Assembly (NCBI GenBank): GCA_036186865.1
Contig: AP025069.1
Span: 21,014,167-21,078,166 of the forward strand
Source: Eustoma russellianum
Lineage: Eukaryota > Streptophyta > Magnoliopsida > Gentianales > Gentianaceae
DNA length: 64,000 bases
Direction of reading: 5' to 3'
The notes beneath the pieces are model-generated. The model made no database searches, was not told the DNA's origin, and saw only the letters and a list, made by a program, of their open reading frames with translations. Position numbers and translations under genes: made by a program. Shown here piece by piece: positions 1-10,944 of the stretch; within the stretch, counting starts at the first letter, position 1, and every line of letters starts with the position of its first letter.

Positions 1-989
1 TGAAACAAGAAAAATCAGATTTACTTATTATTCAAATCTACGTAGATGACATTATTTTCGGTTCTACCTCACATAGACTCGTTAAAGATTTTGAAAATTG
101 TATGAAAGCTGAATTTGAAATGTCTATGGTTGGTGAATTTAATTATTTTCTTGGCTTGCAGATTAGGCAAACGAGTAAAGGAATTCATATAAGCCAAGCT
201 AAGTATGTAAATGATATGATCAAGAAGTTCAATTTTGAAAATTTGAAACCATCCCCCACGCCTATGAGTGTTACTACTAAATTAGACAAAGACGAACATG
301 GTAAAGACGTTGATAATGGATTATATCGACCTATGATAGGTTCTTTACTATATTTAACTGCTAGTAGGCCTGACATCATGTTTAGCATATGCATGTGTGC
401 TCGTTTTCAAAGTCAACCTAAGGTGTCACACTTAAATGCGGTAAAAAGAATATTCCGTTATATTAAGCACACGCCCACCTTAGGTATTTGGTATGATAAG
501 GATTCTACATTCGACTTACATGCTTACACTGATGCAGATTATGGTGGCTGCAAGATAGATAGAAAAAGCACGAGCGGAACTTGCCAATTTATAGGAAATT
601 CCCTTATTTCATGGTTTTCCAAAAAGCAAGCAAGTGTTGCTTTGTCCACTACGGAGGCTGAGTACATGGCTCTTAGCCTCTGTTGCACACAGTTGTTGTG
701 GATAAAACAACAACTTTCGGACTTTGGAATTATCGTAAATAAGATTCCTATATATTGTGATAGTATGAGTGCAATAAATTTGTCTAAGAACCCCGTATTA
801 CACTCTAAGGCTAAGCATATAGAAGTTCGCTATCATTTTCTTCGTGATCACGTTAACAATGGTAATATTGTCATAGATCACGTACGCACAGAATCACAAG
901 TAGCGGATATATTTACAAAGGCCTTAAATCAAGCCACATTTGAATCTCTTCGTTCTAAATTAGGCATGATTCCCGTTGATGTGATTTAA
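1..989 (+). CDS. B1 pol C-terminus: reverse transcriptase end and RNase H
   Basis: This is an open frame entering from the left edge (frame begins at base 3) and ending at the TAA at 987-989. It starts just before the reverse transcriptase catalytic motif YVDD (bases 39-50), continues through the thumb region (FLGLQI, RPDIMF) and the copia RNase H domain, in which STTEAEYMAL and IYCDSMSAI carry acidic catalytic positions, and closes with a typical ADIFTKAL tail. The enzymes would copy the element RNA into DNA and degrade the RNA strand inside virus-like particles. Unlike the matching part of B2, which has a TAA at 25520, no stop interrupts this frame here, so B1 may be younger or was intact more recently. 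The N-terminal parts lie outside the window. Confidence 0.9.
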   Translation, partial: KQEKSDLLIIQIYVDDIIFGSTSHRLVKDFENCMKAEFEMSMVGEFNYFLGLQIRQTSKGIHISQAKYVNDMIKKFNFENLKPSPTPMSVTTKLDKDEHGKDVDNGLYRPMIGSLLYLTASRPDIMFSICMCARFQSQPKVSHLNAVKRIFRYIKHTPTLGIWYDKDSTFDLHAYTDADYGGCKIDRKSTSGTCQFIGNSLISWFSKKQASVALSTTEAEYMALSLCCTQLLWIKQQLSDFGIIVNKIPIYCDSMSAINLSKNPVLHSKAKHIEVRYHFLRDHVNNGNIVIDHVRTESQVADIFTKALNQATFESLRSKLGMIPVDVI

Positions 990-1047
990 TGTGATACTAT
1001 TTGATTTACTTTCCTTTTTGACAGGGATCTTTTGATTAACTTTCCAA

Positions 1048-1239
1048 AATAAAGGGGGAGAGAGAAGCATGATTTAAGGGGGAGAGAGAGACACTGATTG
1101 ATCCTAATTGCATGAATCAAGGGGGAGCCGGATTTGAAATTCGAAATTCAAATTTCAAATCTGTGCATAATTCAAGGGGGAGAGATAGCACTTAAATCAT
1201 GTACACTAGTTATTTTGAAAATCATCAAAAGGGGGAGAT
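1048..1239 (+). promoter_or_regulatory. Multiple polypurine tracts upstream of B1 3' LTR
   Basis: Five near-copies of AAGGGGGAG occur at about 1051, 1076, 1119, 1174 and 1228; the last abuts the LTR start at 1240. The final tract would prime plus-strand DNA synthesis. Several upstream tract copies are a known Sirevirus feature. B2 has the same arrangement at 25849-26022. Confidence 0.8.
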
Positions 1240-3072
1240 TGTAGAAATAAGAGGGTTTGAGTGATTTCAAAATAAGAAACGTTGAATATATATATATATA
1301 TACAAACGTGTATAAGTGTGTACATGTATGCATGATAACTTGTCATTACTTGCCTTATTTAGCTTATATATTATGTTGCCGTACTAACGAGCCATGAAGC
1401 ATTAAAGCTTACATCATATGGCGAACATTTGTTGAGTTTATACTATTTTCAGGTGCCACCATTAATGAACTAAATTAGTTCATTAAGTGAAGTACTTAGT
1501 TTAATAAACTAAGTAGTTCATTAAAGGAAGATTCATTTGGAAAAGGCACAAAGGCAACAAGGCTAAGGAAGGAAAGTTTTCTCCTCCTCCCCACATTCAA
1601 TGTCACACGCCTTTTATACATATATATACTATATTTTCAGATTTTTTTTAAAAGGCACATACACATGTATTCCAACGTACTACCGACACGTTATATATCT
1701 TACGTACGTACGTTAACGTCACACCACTATACTTAACTCATATTTATGAGTATATTCAGGTCTTATATCATATGATATAAGATATGGTGATGACAAATTA
1801 AATACGACACGATAAAAGGTTCTAAACCGAAATTTGTCGTATCGGGCGAATACCGAAACTTCGCCAACGTGTCACGTACTTGCCATAAATAAATGGCCAG
1901 CCCATATACATCAAAAATTGATGTAAATTTCGTGCACATCACTGAAAAATCAGGCAAAAATACTTTCCATGTTGGCACACACAAATCACCCCACATTTAG
2001 GCCAAAATGTGAAGATTCCAATTTTAATTTTGTCACATGTTTATGGTACCACTTTAAATCAGCCAAGTGCTGAAATTTAAAGTATATATTATATATATTA
2101 TGTATAACATAATATATATATCATGTGCAAAAGTTGGAATTTAAATTAGAGAAAAATCGGGTAATCGATAAATATCGAAAATTCGGTTTTCTATGCACAT
2201 AACATGAAACGTTTTTCTTGGACATCATGTGACACGTATCTAGACACTTTTTACATATAATATACATCTTAAGGTTTTCTAGAAAATTAAATTAAGGGCT
2301 GATTGGAATATTACATGTGTGTATTATTAAATGTGCACTATTTTACAAAGTTAGCAAAAATAAATTTCAGCACATGTACAAACACACTCAAACGTTACTA
2401 CAGCTGATTTGGAGCATATGTGGAGCCTTGTTGGCATGTTGATTGGTCAAGGATCAATCATACAATGTTGATGAATCAAAGAGAGAAGCTACAAAAGGTA
2501 AGTATTCAACATATACCTCTCTTATGTCACATGCTGAAAATTTCAGCATACTACTCTTACCTTGGCCGATTTTTATGTCATTAAGGCAACATATTTTGTC
2601 AATTTTTATTAAAGGATTAATTGAAGATGTTATGGAAATGATTTGAATATTATGTAAAGTAATTAAGTGTGATATTTTACATATCACACATGCTGAAATT
2701 TTTCAGCATATGTGAAGGGTGTGCTGGCCGAATTTTGTCCCCTTGTTGTGTCCAAGTTCATTCTTCATTTGTTAGCAAGACTTACCATATATAATTGATT
2801 TATTTTTGTGACAAAAATTCAAAGGGGTTAAAGGTTGAATTTTAATTTGAAATTTTTAGGGGACCCTCATAACATCTGAGGCTAAGTTCTCTCAAAATTT
2901 CATAATTTTTGGAGACCTCTAACCTAGTTTTAAAAACGTTTTAAAACAGGTCCTGAAAACAGAATCTGTTTTCAGAACTTGAATTGGTTAGGTTTAAAGA
3001 AATTTTAAAAACCATATTTTCCGCATCATCTATTCAACCCCCCCCTTCTAATGGTGCCTTGCAGATCCTACA
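1240..3072 (+). repeat. B1 3' LTR (1833 bp, internally deleted)
   Basis: Begins TGTAGAAATA and ends CCTACA, with inverted termini TGTAG/CTACA. It matches the about 3.03-kb LTRs of B2 except that about 1.2 kb equivalent to roughly 19215-20430 is missing, joined near 2820 in a short stretch shared by both sides. It carries an (AT)n tract near 1286, a perfect 20-bp palindrome at 1762-1781, the ACTCATATTTATGAGT palindrome just upstream, and two copies of the CATGCTGAAA...TTTCAGCATG dyad at about 2528-2551 and 2686-2714. No protein is encoded; short open frames inside it are chance. Confidence 0.92.
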
Positions 3073-4072
3073 CTGTTCTCCATGCATCCACCCCAATCCG
3101 AGTCTGAGAAAGCTTTCAACTACAGTGTGCCTTTGCTTGGAAACAGTAATCCTTGACCTGGAAATCCCTTGAGGTACCTCAACAACCTTTGTGTTGCACT
3201 AATATGACACTCAGTAGGAGCATTTAAAAATTGACTGAGTTGTTGCACGGTGTTTGTGATGTCTGGTCTTGTTATGGTAAGGTACAATAGTTTCCCTATT
3301 AGTTTTCTGTATGCAGACACATCCTAGAGCAATTTGGAATCATTATGAGCCAGTTTAGAATTCTGGTGTATTGGGCTCTTAGCTGGTTTAGAAGCTAGAT
3401 AACCTGATTCCTCTAACAGCTCTAGTGTATACTTTCTCCGGCATATGAGGACCCCCCATTTGGGACCTAGCTACCTCCAGACCCAGAAAATATCTTAGTC
3501 CACCAAAATCCTTAATCTTAAAAGCATGATGTAAAATGCACTTAAGATCAATGATAAAGGACAAGGAGTTACTGGCCACTATAATATCATAAATATACAC
3601 CAGAAGTGCTAGAAAGGATCCCTGATGATGTTTTATGAAAAGTGTGCAATCATGCTTGGACTGCTCATAGCATTGACCAACCAGAAAAGCAGTGAGTTTT
3701 TCATTCCATTGTCTACTAGCCTGCTTCAACCCATACAGAGATTTGTTGAGCTTACAGACAACTCTTGGAACAGAAGTCAAGACACCATCAGATAATGACA
3801 TATAAATGTCCTCATGTAGATCCCCATGTAAGAATACGTTATTGAGATCAAGTTGGTGTAGATGCAACACTGGAGAGATACTAAAACCAGAAGAACCCTT
3901 ACAGTGGTCATTTTAGCCACAGGAGAGAAAGTATCCCCATAATCCACACCTGCCTGCTGTGTATAGCCCTTTACAACTACGCTTGCCTTATAGAGCTCAA
4001 TGCTGCCATCTGCTCTTCTCTTTATTTTATAGACCCACTTACAACCAATGGGCTTCTTTCCTGGAGGTAAAG
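3073..4072 (-). pseudogene. Copia A pol, reverse transcriptase part, left of G1
   Basis: Read on the minus strand from 4072: GKKPIGCKWVYKIKRRADG, then YTQQAGVDYGDTFSPVAKMTT, then a frameshift near 3880, LHQLDLNNVFLHGDLHEDIYM, SLYGLKQASRQWNEKL, and a catalytic region reading LVYIYDIIVAS where copia enzymes have YVDDI. The loss of VDD to IYD would inactivate the polymerase. The sequence then runs through the connection domain (KLIGKLLYLTITRPDI at 3300-3240) to 3073, where B1 begins. At least two frame changes make this a dead gene. Confidence 0.88.
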
Positions 4073-5651
4073 TGTCATACCCCGTGATCCCGAGCCTAGT
4101 GTTAAATAATTATAACGGATCAAAAAGATAAATATAATAATTATATACGTTTATAAGGCTTAGTTAAATGTAATTTAGGTATAAAATAACTAAAAAGATG
4201 AAATTAATGAAATTAGGCCAAAATACCAAAGCTCCCTTAATTAATTGTTGGGGGAGTTACACAATTAGCATAACTCCCCCTTTTGACTGTCTGTTATAAG
4301 GGAAATAGAGAGGGGGAGATCGACTGAGAGCAGAAAGGGAGAAAAGGAGAGAGAAAAGGAGAAAAGAAAAGAGGAAGAAGGAAGAAGAGATCGCGATCAA
4401 CCCTAGGTACAATCCGTCCAAAAACTCAATACAATCACCGTAAGAACCTCTAGATTTTAAGGCAAGTAACATTTCTATACGCTTTACACAATTTTTATTC
4501 GCATGACCTATTTTCTAGGAAGACAAAAGTGAAACACACATTGGTAATTTCATTCCATTTATACTAATTGCTCTACTATGTGCTTCTATACATGTTGATT
4601 GATTAAAGATGGAATCTTTTGGGCCCATTTCTGAGAATTATTGTTATATACTTGATTTACGATGAATATGCTCTAAAGATGTCATTTTTCTTGTGATGAA
4701 ATCCTTAATGATTAGTTTATATACTTGTTGTTTGTGTCGTAGATGGAATGGCCGGATTGAAGGAGTTTTGATGGGTGTAATGTAGTTGGCAGTTGGATTA
4801 GGGATTGGTTAGAGTGTTTTGTGGACTTGTTCGAATGGGAGGAGTGTGGGAAGTCTAGGATCCATGTCATTGGTTGCAATTAAGGTTCAATACGATGTCA
4901 TGAGCGTTTACGTAGGTTGGAATCATGATTTAGGATTGAATATATGTGTTTCATAGGCTTAGAATGAAGAAGGATGATGGTTGGGTCAAAATTGCAGTAA
5001 AAAGGGGTGAAAAGTTGCAGGAATAAGGACTTGGATCGATCCTGTAGGGACATCGATCGATCCTAGTGGCTCTGGTAGAGTTTCCAAAGTCTCTGGAGGA
5101 CATCAATCGATCGACGTGGGGAACATCGATCGATCGAAGTCCTGGAGGTGTAGAACTGAAAGTTTCTAGAGGACATCGATCCCTCAAGAATAGGGACATC
5201 GATCTATCGAAGTCCACTAGTAGACATCGATCGATCAGTGAGGGGCACATCGATCGATCAATGTTGCCAGTTTGCAGAATTTAAGATGAATCTCTACGAA
5301 TGTTAGGGAATGAACGACAAGTGGTTTGAAGGACCTTTGTGTGACATTTTGGACTAGTATATGAGTTCAAGTGGTATTTTAGAAGCATGTTCGAGGAACG
5401 ATGAGATGGGAAATCTTAAGCGTAAAAAAGACAAGGCTAAGTGTTACTCGAGATGACTTTGTAATATGCAGGTGTGAAAAGGGTACTAATGAGTTATGCT
5501 TTGATACATATGAGGTTTGTGACCGATAACCAATACGTAAAGTGTGAGCGAACATGTTTAAGAGTTTGTTATGACATGACATGAGTATTTGACATCACGA
5601 CATGAACATTTTGCATCTGTCATGGATTTTGCTTTGTGAAAAGACACGTGT
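4073..5651 (+). repeat. G1 5' LTR, first part
   Basis: Starts TGTCATACCCCGTG and aligns with 31389-32957. The LTR is cut at 5651 by G2; CGTGT at 5647-5651 is repeated at 14256-14260. At 5034-5265 it holds an array of ATCGATCGATC motifs, each inside a short palindrome. A run of purines (GGGAGAAAAGGAGAG type) lies at 4310-4385. No gene is seen here. Confidence 0.92.
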
Positions 5652-6375
5652 TGTAGCGCCCCACTCCCGAGCTCCATCTTCGGTAACAGTGCACCCGCCG
5701 TATCTCACTAAGGAGAATACAAAGCGTCACATCAACCTGTTACACGTCAGTGCTGACATAGAAAAGTTTTCCTTTTCTTTCTACGGAAACGATAAATCAC
5801 AACACTAATTTGAATTTAACGAACTTCAAGAAAATAACGACATTATTACTAGGCGGACCAGGCCTTACAAGTCAAGGTCAATGTCTACGTTCAAAAGTCT
5901 GAAAATTGTTTTCAAAGTAATACTGAAGAAGAATAAAATGTCTGTGTCACCCCATGAATATCATAACAGCCCGTCTCCTTCCTCGCTGAAGACATATCTA
6001 CGAGTCACTCAGCCCATTCCACGATATCGGACCCCTCCTCAACGAAGATATAGTCATATTCCGTCTCGGCTTCATCTAGAATAGTAGGGGTGAGTGATGG
6101 TAATCACCCAGGAGGTGCCTCTGAAAACAATACAAAGCTCACATACCCAAAAGATATTGACACGTAATCACATAAGACAAAATAGCATGGCTTATACGGA
6201 AAAGTAAGACACTCCACATAAAAATATGCAAGTACGTGATGCATGCTCAAATAACGTGTCACACGCAACTGGAAATATGCCAGGCAATATGCTCCTAGAC
6301 CTATATGCAATGCATGCTCCCGGGTCCTAAATCCAGCGTCATGGTCTCTAGCCACCACTTACTGTTTGAACACAC

Positions 6376-6603
6376 ACGCCTTATAGACGCTGTATGTCGC
6401 ATGACACCCATGCCCTATAGACGCTGTATGTCGCATGACACCCATGCCCTATAGACACTGTATGTCACATGACACCCATGCCCTATAGACGCTGTATGTC
6501 ATCCCGGTATCCACGCCCTATAGATGCTGTATGTCACATGACACCTATGCCCTATAGACGCTGTATGTCACATGACGCCCATGCCCTATAGACGCTGTAT
6601 ACC
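6376..6603. repeat. 34-bp tandem repeat in G2 3' LTR, seven units
   Basis: Each unit contains CCCTATAGACGCTGTATGTC followed by GCATGACACCCAT or a close variant. Unit starts are spaced 34 bp. One unit has the variant ATCCCGGTATCC in its second half. The array lies 0.73-0.95 kb from the LTR 3' end in element sense. In that sense each unit has a CTATAGGG core. Confidence 0.9.
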
Positions 6604-6667
6604 TCGTGCAAATGCACGTGCCATGGATGCAAGAGAAAGGATAGAAAACAGTTGGAGGTCATCCCCT

Positions 6668-6839
6668 GACGTCGATCGATCGACGTCCAACGGAGACACG
6701 TCGAACCCTCACTCAGTTGACGTCGATCGATCGATGTACATCTGAGGTACATCGATCCCTCACCTGCTGACGTCGATTGATCGAGTCCCTCTGAGGCACA
6801 TCGATCCCTCAGCTACTGGACATCGATCGATCGATGTCC
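6668..6839. repeat. Palindromic GATCGATC array in G2 3' LTR
   Basis: About three and a half units of roughly 50 bp, each with GACGTCGATCGATCGAYGT and a second ACATCGATCCCTCA half. GACGTCGATCGATCGACGTC at about 6669 is a perfect 20-bp palindrome, and the segment 6818-6839 is a perfect 22-bp palindrome centred on GATCGATC. The partner copy is at 13464-13636. Confidence 0.85.
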
Positions 6840-7459
6840 CCGTATTTTAGGATTTCCATTCTGAAATTCCTGCAGTCCATTCATCAATACCCTTCTAAAA
6901 TACCAACACACATACTTCCATACACACATAACGACATCATATCACCACAAAGAAAGATGCATCAACAAGATCACGTTGAAATCAAGAAACATATAACGGA
7001 AAATAGACACGTTGGAGCACATCATTAAGATCACAATTGAATCAAGAATAAAACAATAACAACACGTAAAAATACCATTTTGCCTATGCAAATCTTGATA
7101 CCGTTTTGAGGGAATAAATAGTATGCACCTACCTCGATCTTAGCGAGAATTGATAGATATACGAGAGTGTGATGATGTTGTTAGCGTTGTGATTTCCTCT
7201 CTTTGCAACCTTGGATCAAAGGTCCCTCCTTTTTCCTTTTCTTCTTGGTCGAAAGTGATAGGGGAAGGGAGAAGAGGAGGCTGCCGTTTGAAAAGAAAGA
7301 GGGGGAGGGGATTAGGGTTAATGAGAGGTTAAAATGAGAGAGAGAGATTTGGGGAAGGATAAGGGTTTAATTAAGGGAGAAAAGATAAGATTTAGGTAAT
7401 TTTAAATATTTTGTTACTATTTCATTTTATTTTATCTCTTTTTTTACACGGTTATAACA

Positions 7460-7480
7460 TCATACCCCCCTTACAAAATG
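7460..7480 (-). promoter_or_regulatory. G2 polypurine tract
   Basis: On the minus strand AAGGGGGGTATGA directly precedes the LTR start TGTTATAACC. It would prime plus-strand synthesis of G2. Confidence 0.75.
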
Positions 7481-7505
7481 TTTCGACCCTGAAACTTGCC
7501 GTACC

Positions 7506-10500
7506 TTACTCAAAGAGATGGGGGTAGCGGTCGCGCATTTGCTCTTCTAGTTCCCACGTTGCCTCATTCTCCCGATGGTTGCTCCACTGAACCTTTACGT
7601 AGGGGATGATTCTTCTTCTGAGTTCTTGGTCCTTGCGATCCAGGATCCGTATCGGAACCTCTTCATATGATGCATCAAGTCTAATTTTAAGGGGTTGCGC
7701 ATCCAGAACGTGACTAGGGTCAGGAACATAATTTCTCAACTGGGAGACGTGGAATACGTTGTGCACCTGAGCCAACATCGGAGGTAGTGCCAATTTGTAA
7801 GCTAAATCTCCAACCCTTTCGAGTATCTCATACGGTCCAATATAACAAGGCTTCAACTTCCCTTTCACTCCAAAACGCATCACACCTTTCATGGGCGATA
7901 CCTTAAGGTAGACTTTTTCTCCTTCTTTGAACTCTAGAGGTCGTCTCTTCATGTCGGCCCAACTCTTGCTTCTATCTTAAACCGTCTTAAGGCGTTCGCG
8001 AATCAATTTCACCTTGTCCTTAGTTTGCTCAATTATCTCCGAAGTCGTCAACACACGCTCGCCAACCTCGTCCCGGTGAACAGGTGACCTACACTTACGT
8101 CCATACAAAACCTCGAATGGTGCCATGCCTATGGCACTGTGATGGCTGTTATTGTGGGAGAACTCTATCAACTTAAGCATGTTGTCCCAGTTCCCCTTGA
8201 AATCCAATGCGCACGCCCTCAACATGTCCTCCAGGGTCTGAATGGTCCTCTCAGATTGACCATCGGTCTGAGGGTGAAAAGCAGTGCTCAACCGTAACTC
8301 AGTCCCCATTTTCTTCTGACAGGCTGCCCAGAACTGAGATGTAAACTTCGGATCACGATCAGATACTATACTGACTGGCACTCCATGAAGGTAAACAATA
8401 TTATCGATGTACATAGTTACCAAACTCTCCATAGTAAGTCCGGTAGGAATAGGTAAGAAATGGGCGGACTTAGTCAATCGATCCACGATTACCCATATCA
8501 CATCATTCCCATTTCTTGTCTTCGGCAGTCCAACCACAAAGTCCATTGTCACATGCTCCCACTTCCATTCGGGTATTTCTAGTGGTTGCATCAGTCTACC
8601 CGGTCTTTGATGTTCTGCCTTAACTTGCTGGCAAACACGACACCTTTCCACAAACTCAGCAATGTGCCTCTTCATGCCATTCCACCAATAATGTCTCTTC
8701 AGATCATTGTACATTTTCATAGCACCAGGGTGAATAGACAGTTTCGAATTATGTGCCTCTTTCAACAACTCCCTTCTGAGTTCCTCAACATCCGGTACGC
8801 ACAACCTTCCTTGGTACCGCATACTGCCGTCATCATGAACCTGAAATCCGTCTACCTGGCTGGTTAGCATTCTTTCTCGCGTTTCTCTAATTGCCGCATC
8901 GTTCTTCTGTGCTTCCTTAATCTGATCAACCAAGGTTGGAGTGATAATTAGCGCTGCCAGAATATCTGCAGTAGAATCCACAAGATCCAAATCAAATTCT
9001 GCCATTTCCTTTTCTAGAGTGGCCTGCCGTGCATAGCTCGATTTCCTACTTAAGGCATCAGCAACCTGATTGGCCTTCCCTGGATGATAGCTGATGGTTA
9101 AATCATAGTCTTTCAATAACTCTAACCATCTCCCTTGGCGCATGTTCAACTCCTTTTGCGTGAACAGATACTTAAGGCTTTTATGATCAGTGAACACCTC
9201 GCACTTCACTCCATATAAATAGTGGCGCCAGATTTTCAGTGCGAACACCACCGCTGCTAGTTCCAGAATGTGTCGGATAGTTTTGCTCATAAGGCTTTAG
9301 CTGTCTCGAAGTATATGCAATGACCTTGCCGTTTTGCATTAGCACGCATCCTAGCCAGTTCTTTGAAGCGTCACTATAAATGACAAACCCTTCTGACGCA
9401 GAGGGCTGGGCAAGAACAGGAGCTGTGGTCAGTCTCCTTTTTAGCTCGGCGAAGCTCTGCTCGCACTCGGCAGTCCATTCAAACTTCGACTTCTTCTGCG
9501 TCAATCGGCTCAGAGGCACTGCAATAGATGAGAAGCCCTCGACAAACTTCCTGTAGTATCCAGCCAGTCCGAGAAAACTTCTTACCTCCGTCACATTAGT
9601 GGGTCTAGGCCACTCGGTGATCGCCTCTATTTTCTTCGGATCCACAGAAATCCCTTCTTCGGAGACCATATGACCCAAAAAGGTTATGCTTTTCAACTAA
9701 AACTCACATTTACTGAACTTGGTGTACAATTTGCTTCTCCGAAGGGTCTCTAAGACCTCCCTCAAATGCTCAGCGTGAGTCTCTTCGTCAGGGGAGTATA
9801 TCAGGATATCATCAATGAACACTACAACGAACTTATCCAGCTGTTTCTGAAATACTGTGTTCATTAGATCCATAAAAGCGACTGGGGCGTTGGTTAGTCC
9901 AAAAGGCATAACCAAGAATTCGTAGTGGCCATAACGTGTTCGGAAGGCGGTCTTGGCTGTATCCCCTGATTTGATCCTCAACTGGTGATAATCGGATCGC
10001 AAATCGATTTTGGAAAATACTCTAGCCCCCCGTAGCTGATCAAAGAGATCCTCGATTCGAGGTAATGGATACTTGTTTTTGATAGTGATCTTGTTGAGCT
10101 CCCGGTAATCTATACATAATCTCATGCTCCCATCCTTCTTTTTCACGAACAGAACTGGAGCACCCCAGGGTGATACACTGGGTCGGATAAACTTACGATC
10201 CAGCAGTTCTTGTAACTGCTCCTTCAACTCCTTGAGCTCTGCTGGAGCCATGCGGTAGGGTGCCCTGGATATGGGTTCAGCACCGGGTACAAGATTGATC
10301 TCGAACTCTATCTCTCTTTCTGGGGGTAGTCCTGGTAGCTCCTCAGGGAAGACGTCTGTAAATTCCTTTACTACAGGGATTTGGTCGATCTGCGGAACCT
10401 CCAGTTCGGCACCCATTGAGAAGACCAAAAACCCTTCCTTCCTTTCTTTAGTGCTCGAAACGCCTGAGCCGCAGTCAAATAAAGCTTCTGAGGTGCCTTC

Positions 10501-10886
10501 TTTAATTTAGGGTTCCCTTGAAAAATAGTTTTCCCCAATTCAGGTGTCTTCATGCTGACCTGAAGTTGCCGGCAATCAATATTTGCATGATACTTTGCCA
10601 AGAAGTCCATGCCCAGAATAACGTCAAAGTCGTGCATCTGGATCGGTATCAAGGTCGCAGAAAATTGCACATTGTTAATCTCCAACTCACATCCCTTGTA
10701 GTGTGGTGGGACACGAGTACATGGCCGCCAGCGGCTTGTATACGGTATGGAGTCTCAATCCATTCGGGGAGAATATCCAGATTCTTGGCAAATCTCTTCG
10801 CCATAAACGAGTGACTCGGCCCACTATCGAACATACATTGGCTGGAACTTTGTTAATTAAAATCACACCTACCACGTTCAAGGTTT
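7506..10886 (-). pseudogene. G2 pol: protease, RT, RNase H, integrase, chromodomain
   Basis: From the right: the aspartic protease with FDSGPSHSF (about 10830) and DFDVILGMDFL; RT with LFVKKKDGSMRLCIDYRELN, LPRIEDLFDQL, YEFLVMPFGLTNAP and catalytic FIDDILIYS; RNase H with IYSDASKNWLGCVLMQ and FTDHKSLKYLFTQKELN; the integrase zinc finger HYWWNGMKRH...CRVCQQVK; the integrase core with TMDFVVGLP, VSDRDPKF and TDGQSERTIQ; then GEKVYLKVSPMKG and a chromodomain-like tail (EEVPIRILDRK to EATWELEEQM). Breaks: frameshifts in protease (about 10700) and near 10430, a stop at 9694-9696, a two-base loss near 9270 and TAA at 7977-7979. Catalytic residues of RT and integrase look intact. RNase H has no intron-like insert at the position found in G1. 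Confidence 0.93.
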
Positions 10887-10944
10887 AGCACACAACATGC
10901 AATAACAATACGCAGAATTTTAATCCAACTTCAAAATTAAATAC

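Larger units (their letters stand above)
1..3072 (+). mobile_element. Sirevirus-like Ty1/copia element B1, 3' part only
   Basis: This is the right-hand end of a copia retrotransposon whose left part lies outside the window. It comprises the end of pol (to 989), a run of repeated polypurine tracts, and a 3' LTR starting TGTAG at 1240 and ending CTACA at 3072. Coding and LTR sequences closely match the complete copy B2 at 17647-29062, so both belong to one family. At 3073 the sequence changes abruptly to the antisense pol of copia A, so B1 is inserted in A; the matching left target duplication is not visible. The repeated AAGGGGGAG tracts before the LTR and the YVDD reverse transcriptase fit the Sirevirus (SIRE/Maximus) lineage; that lineage call is by recognition, not by a phylogeny. 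Confidence 0.9.
5652..7459 (-). repeat. G2 3' LTR (1808 bp)
   Basis: In plus-strand view it runs from TGTAGCGCCCC to GGTTATAACA. It contains a 34-bp tandem repeat, seven units, at 6376-6603, followed by a GATCGATC palindrome array at 6668-6839. The partner LTR at 12414-14255 has eight 34-bp units, and the two LTRs differ by exactly 34 bp in length. Open frames in it are not genes. Confidence 0.93.

Noticed and set aside
4310..4400. GA-rich tract as a polypurine tract
   Set aside because: It lies inside the G1 LTR, not next to an LTR boundary; simple purine-rich sequence, likely in the transcribed leader.
6376..6603. Regular 34-bp repeats that could be mistaken for a CRISPR array
   Set aside because: Units are contiguous with no unique spacers, lie in an LTR, and are duplicated at 13132-13398 in the partner LTR; this is a minisatellite in a plant element.
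8407..8867. Plus-strand open frames antisense to G2 integrase
   Set aside because: They are shadows of the conserved minus-strand pol gene and have no motifs of their own.
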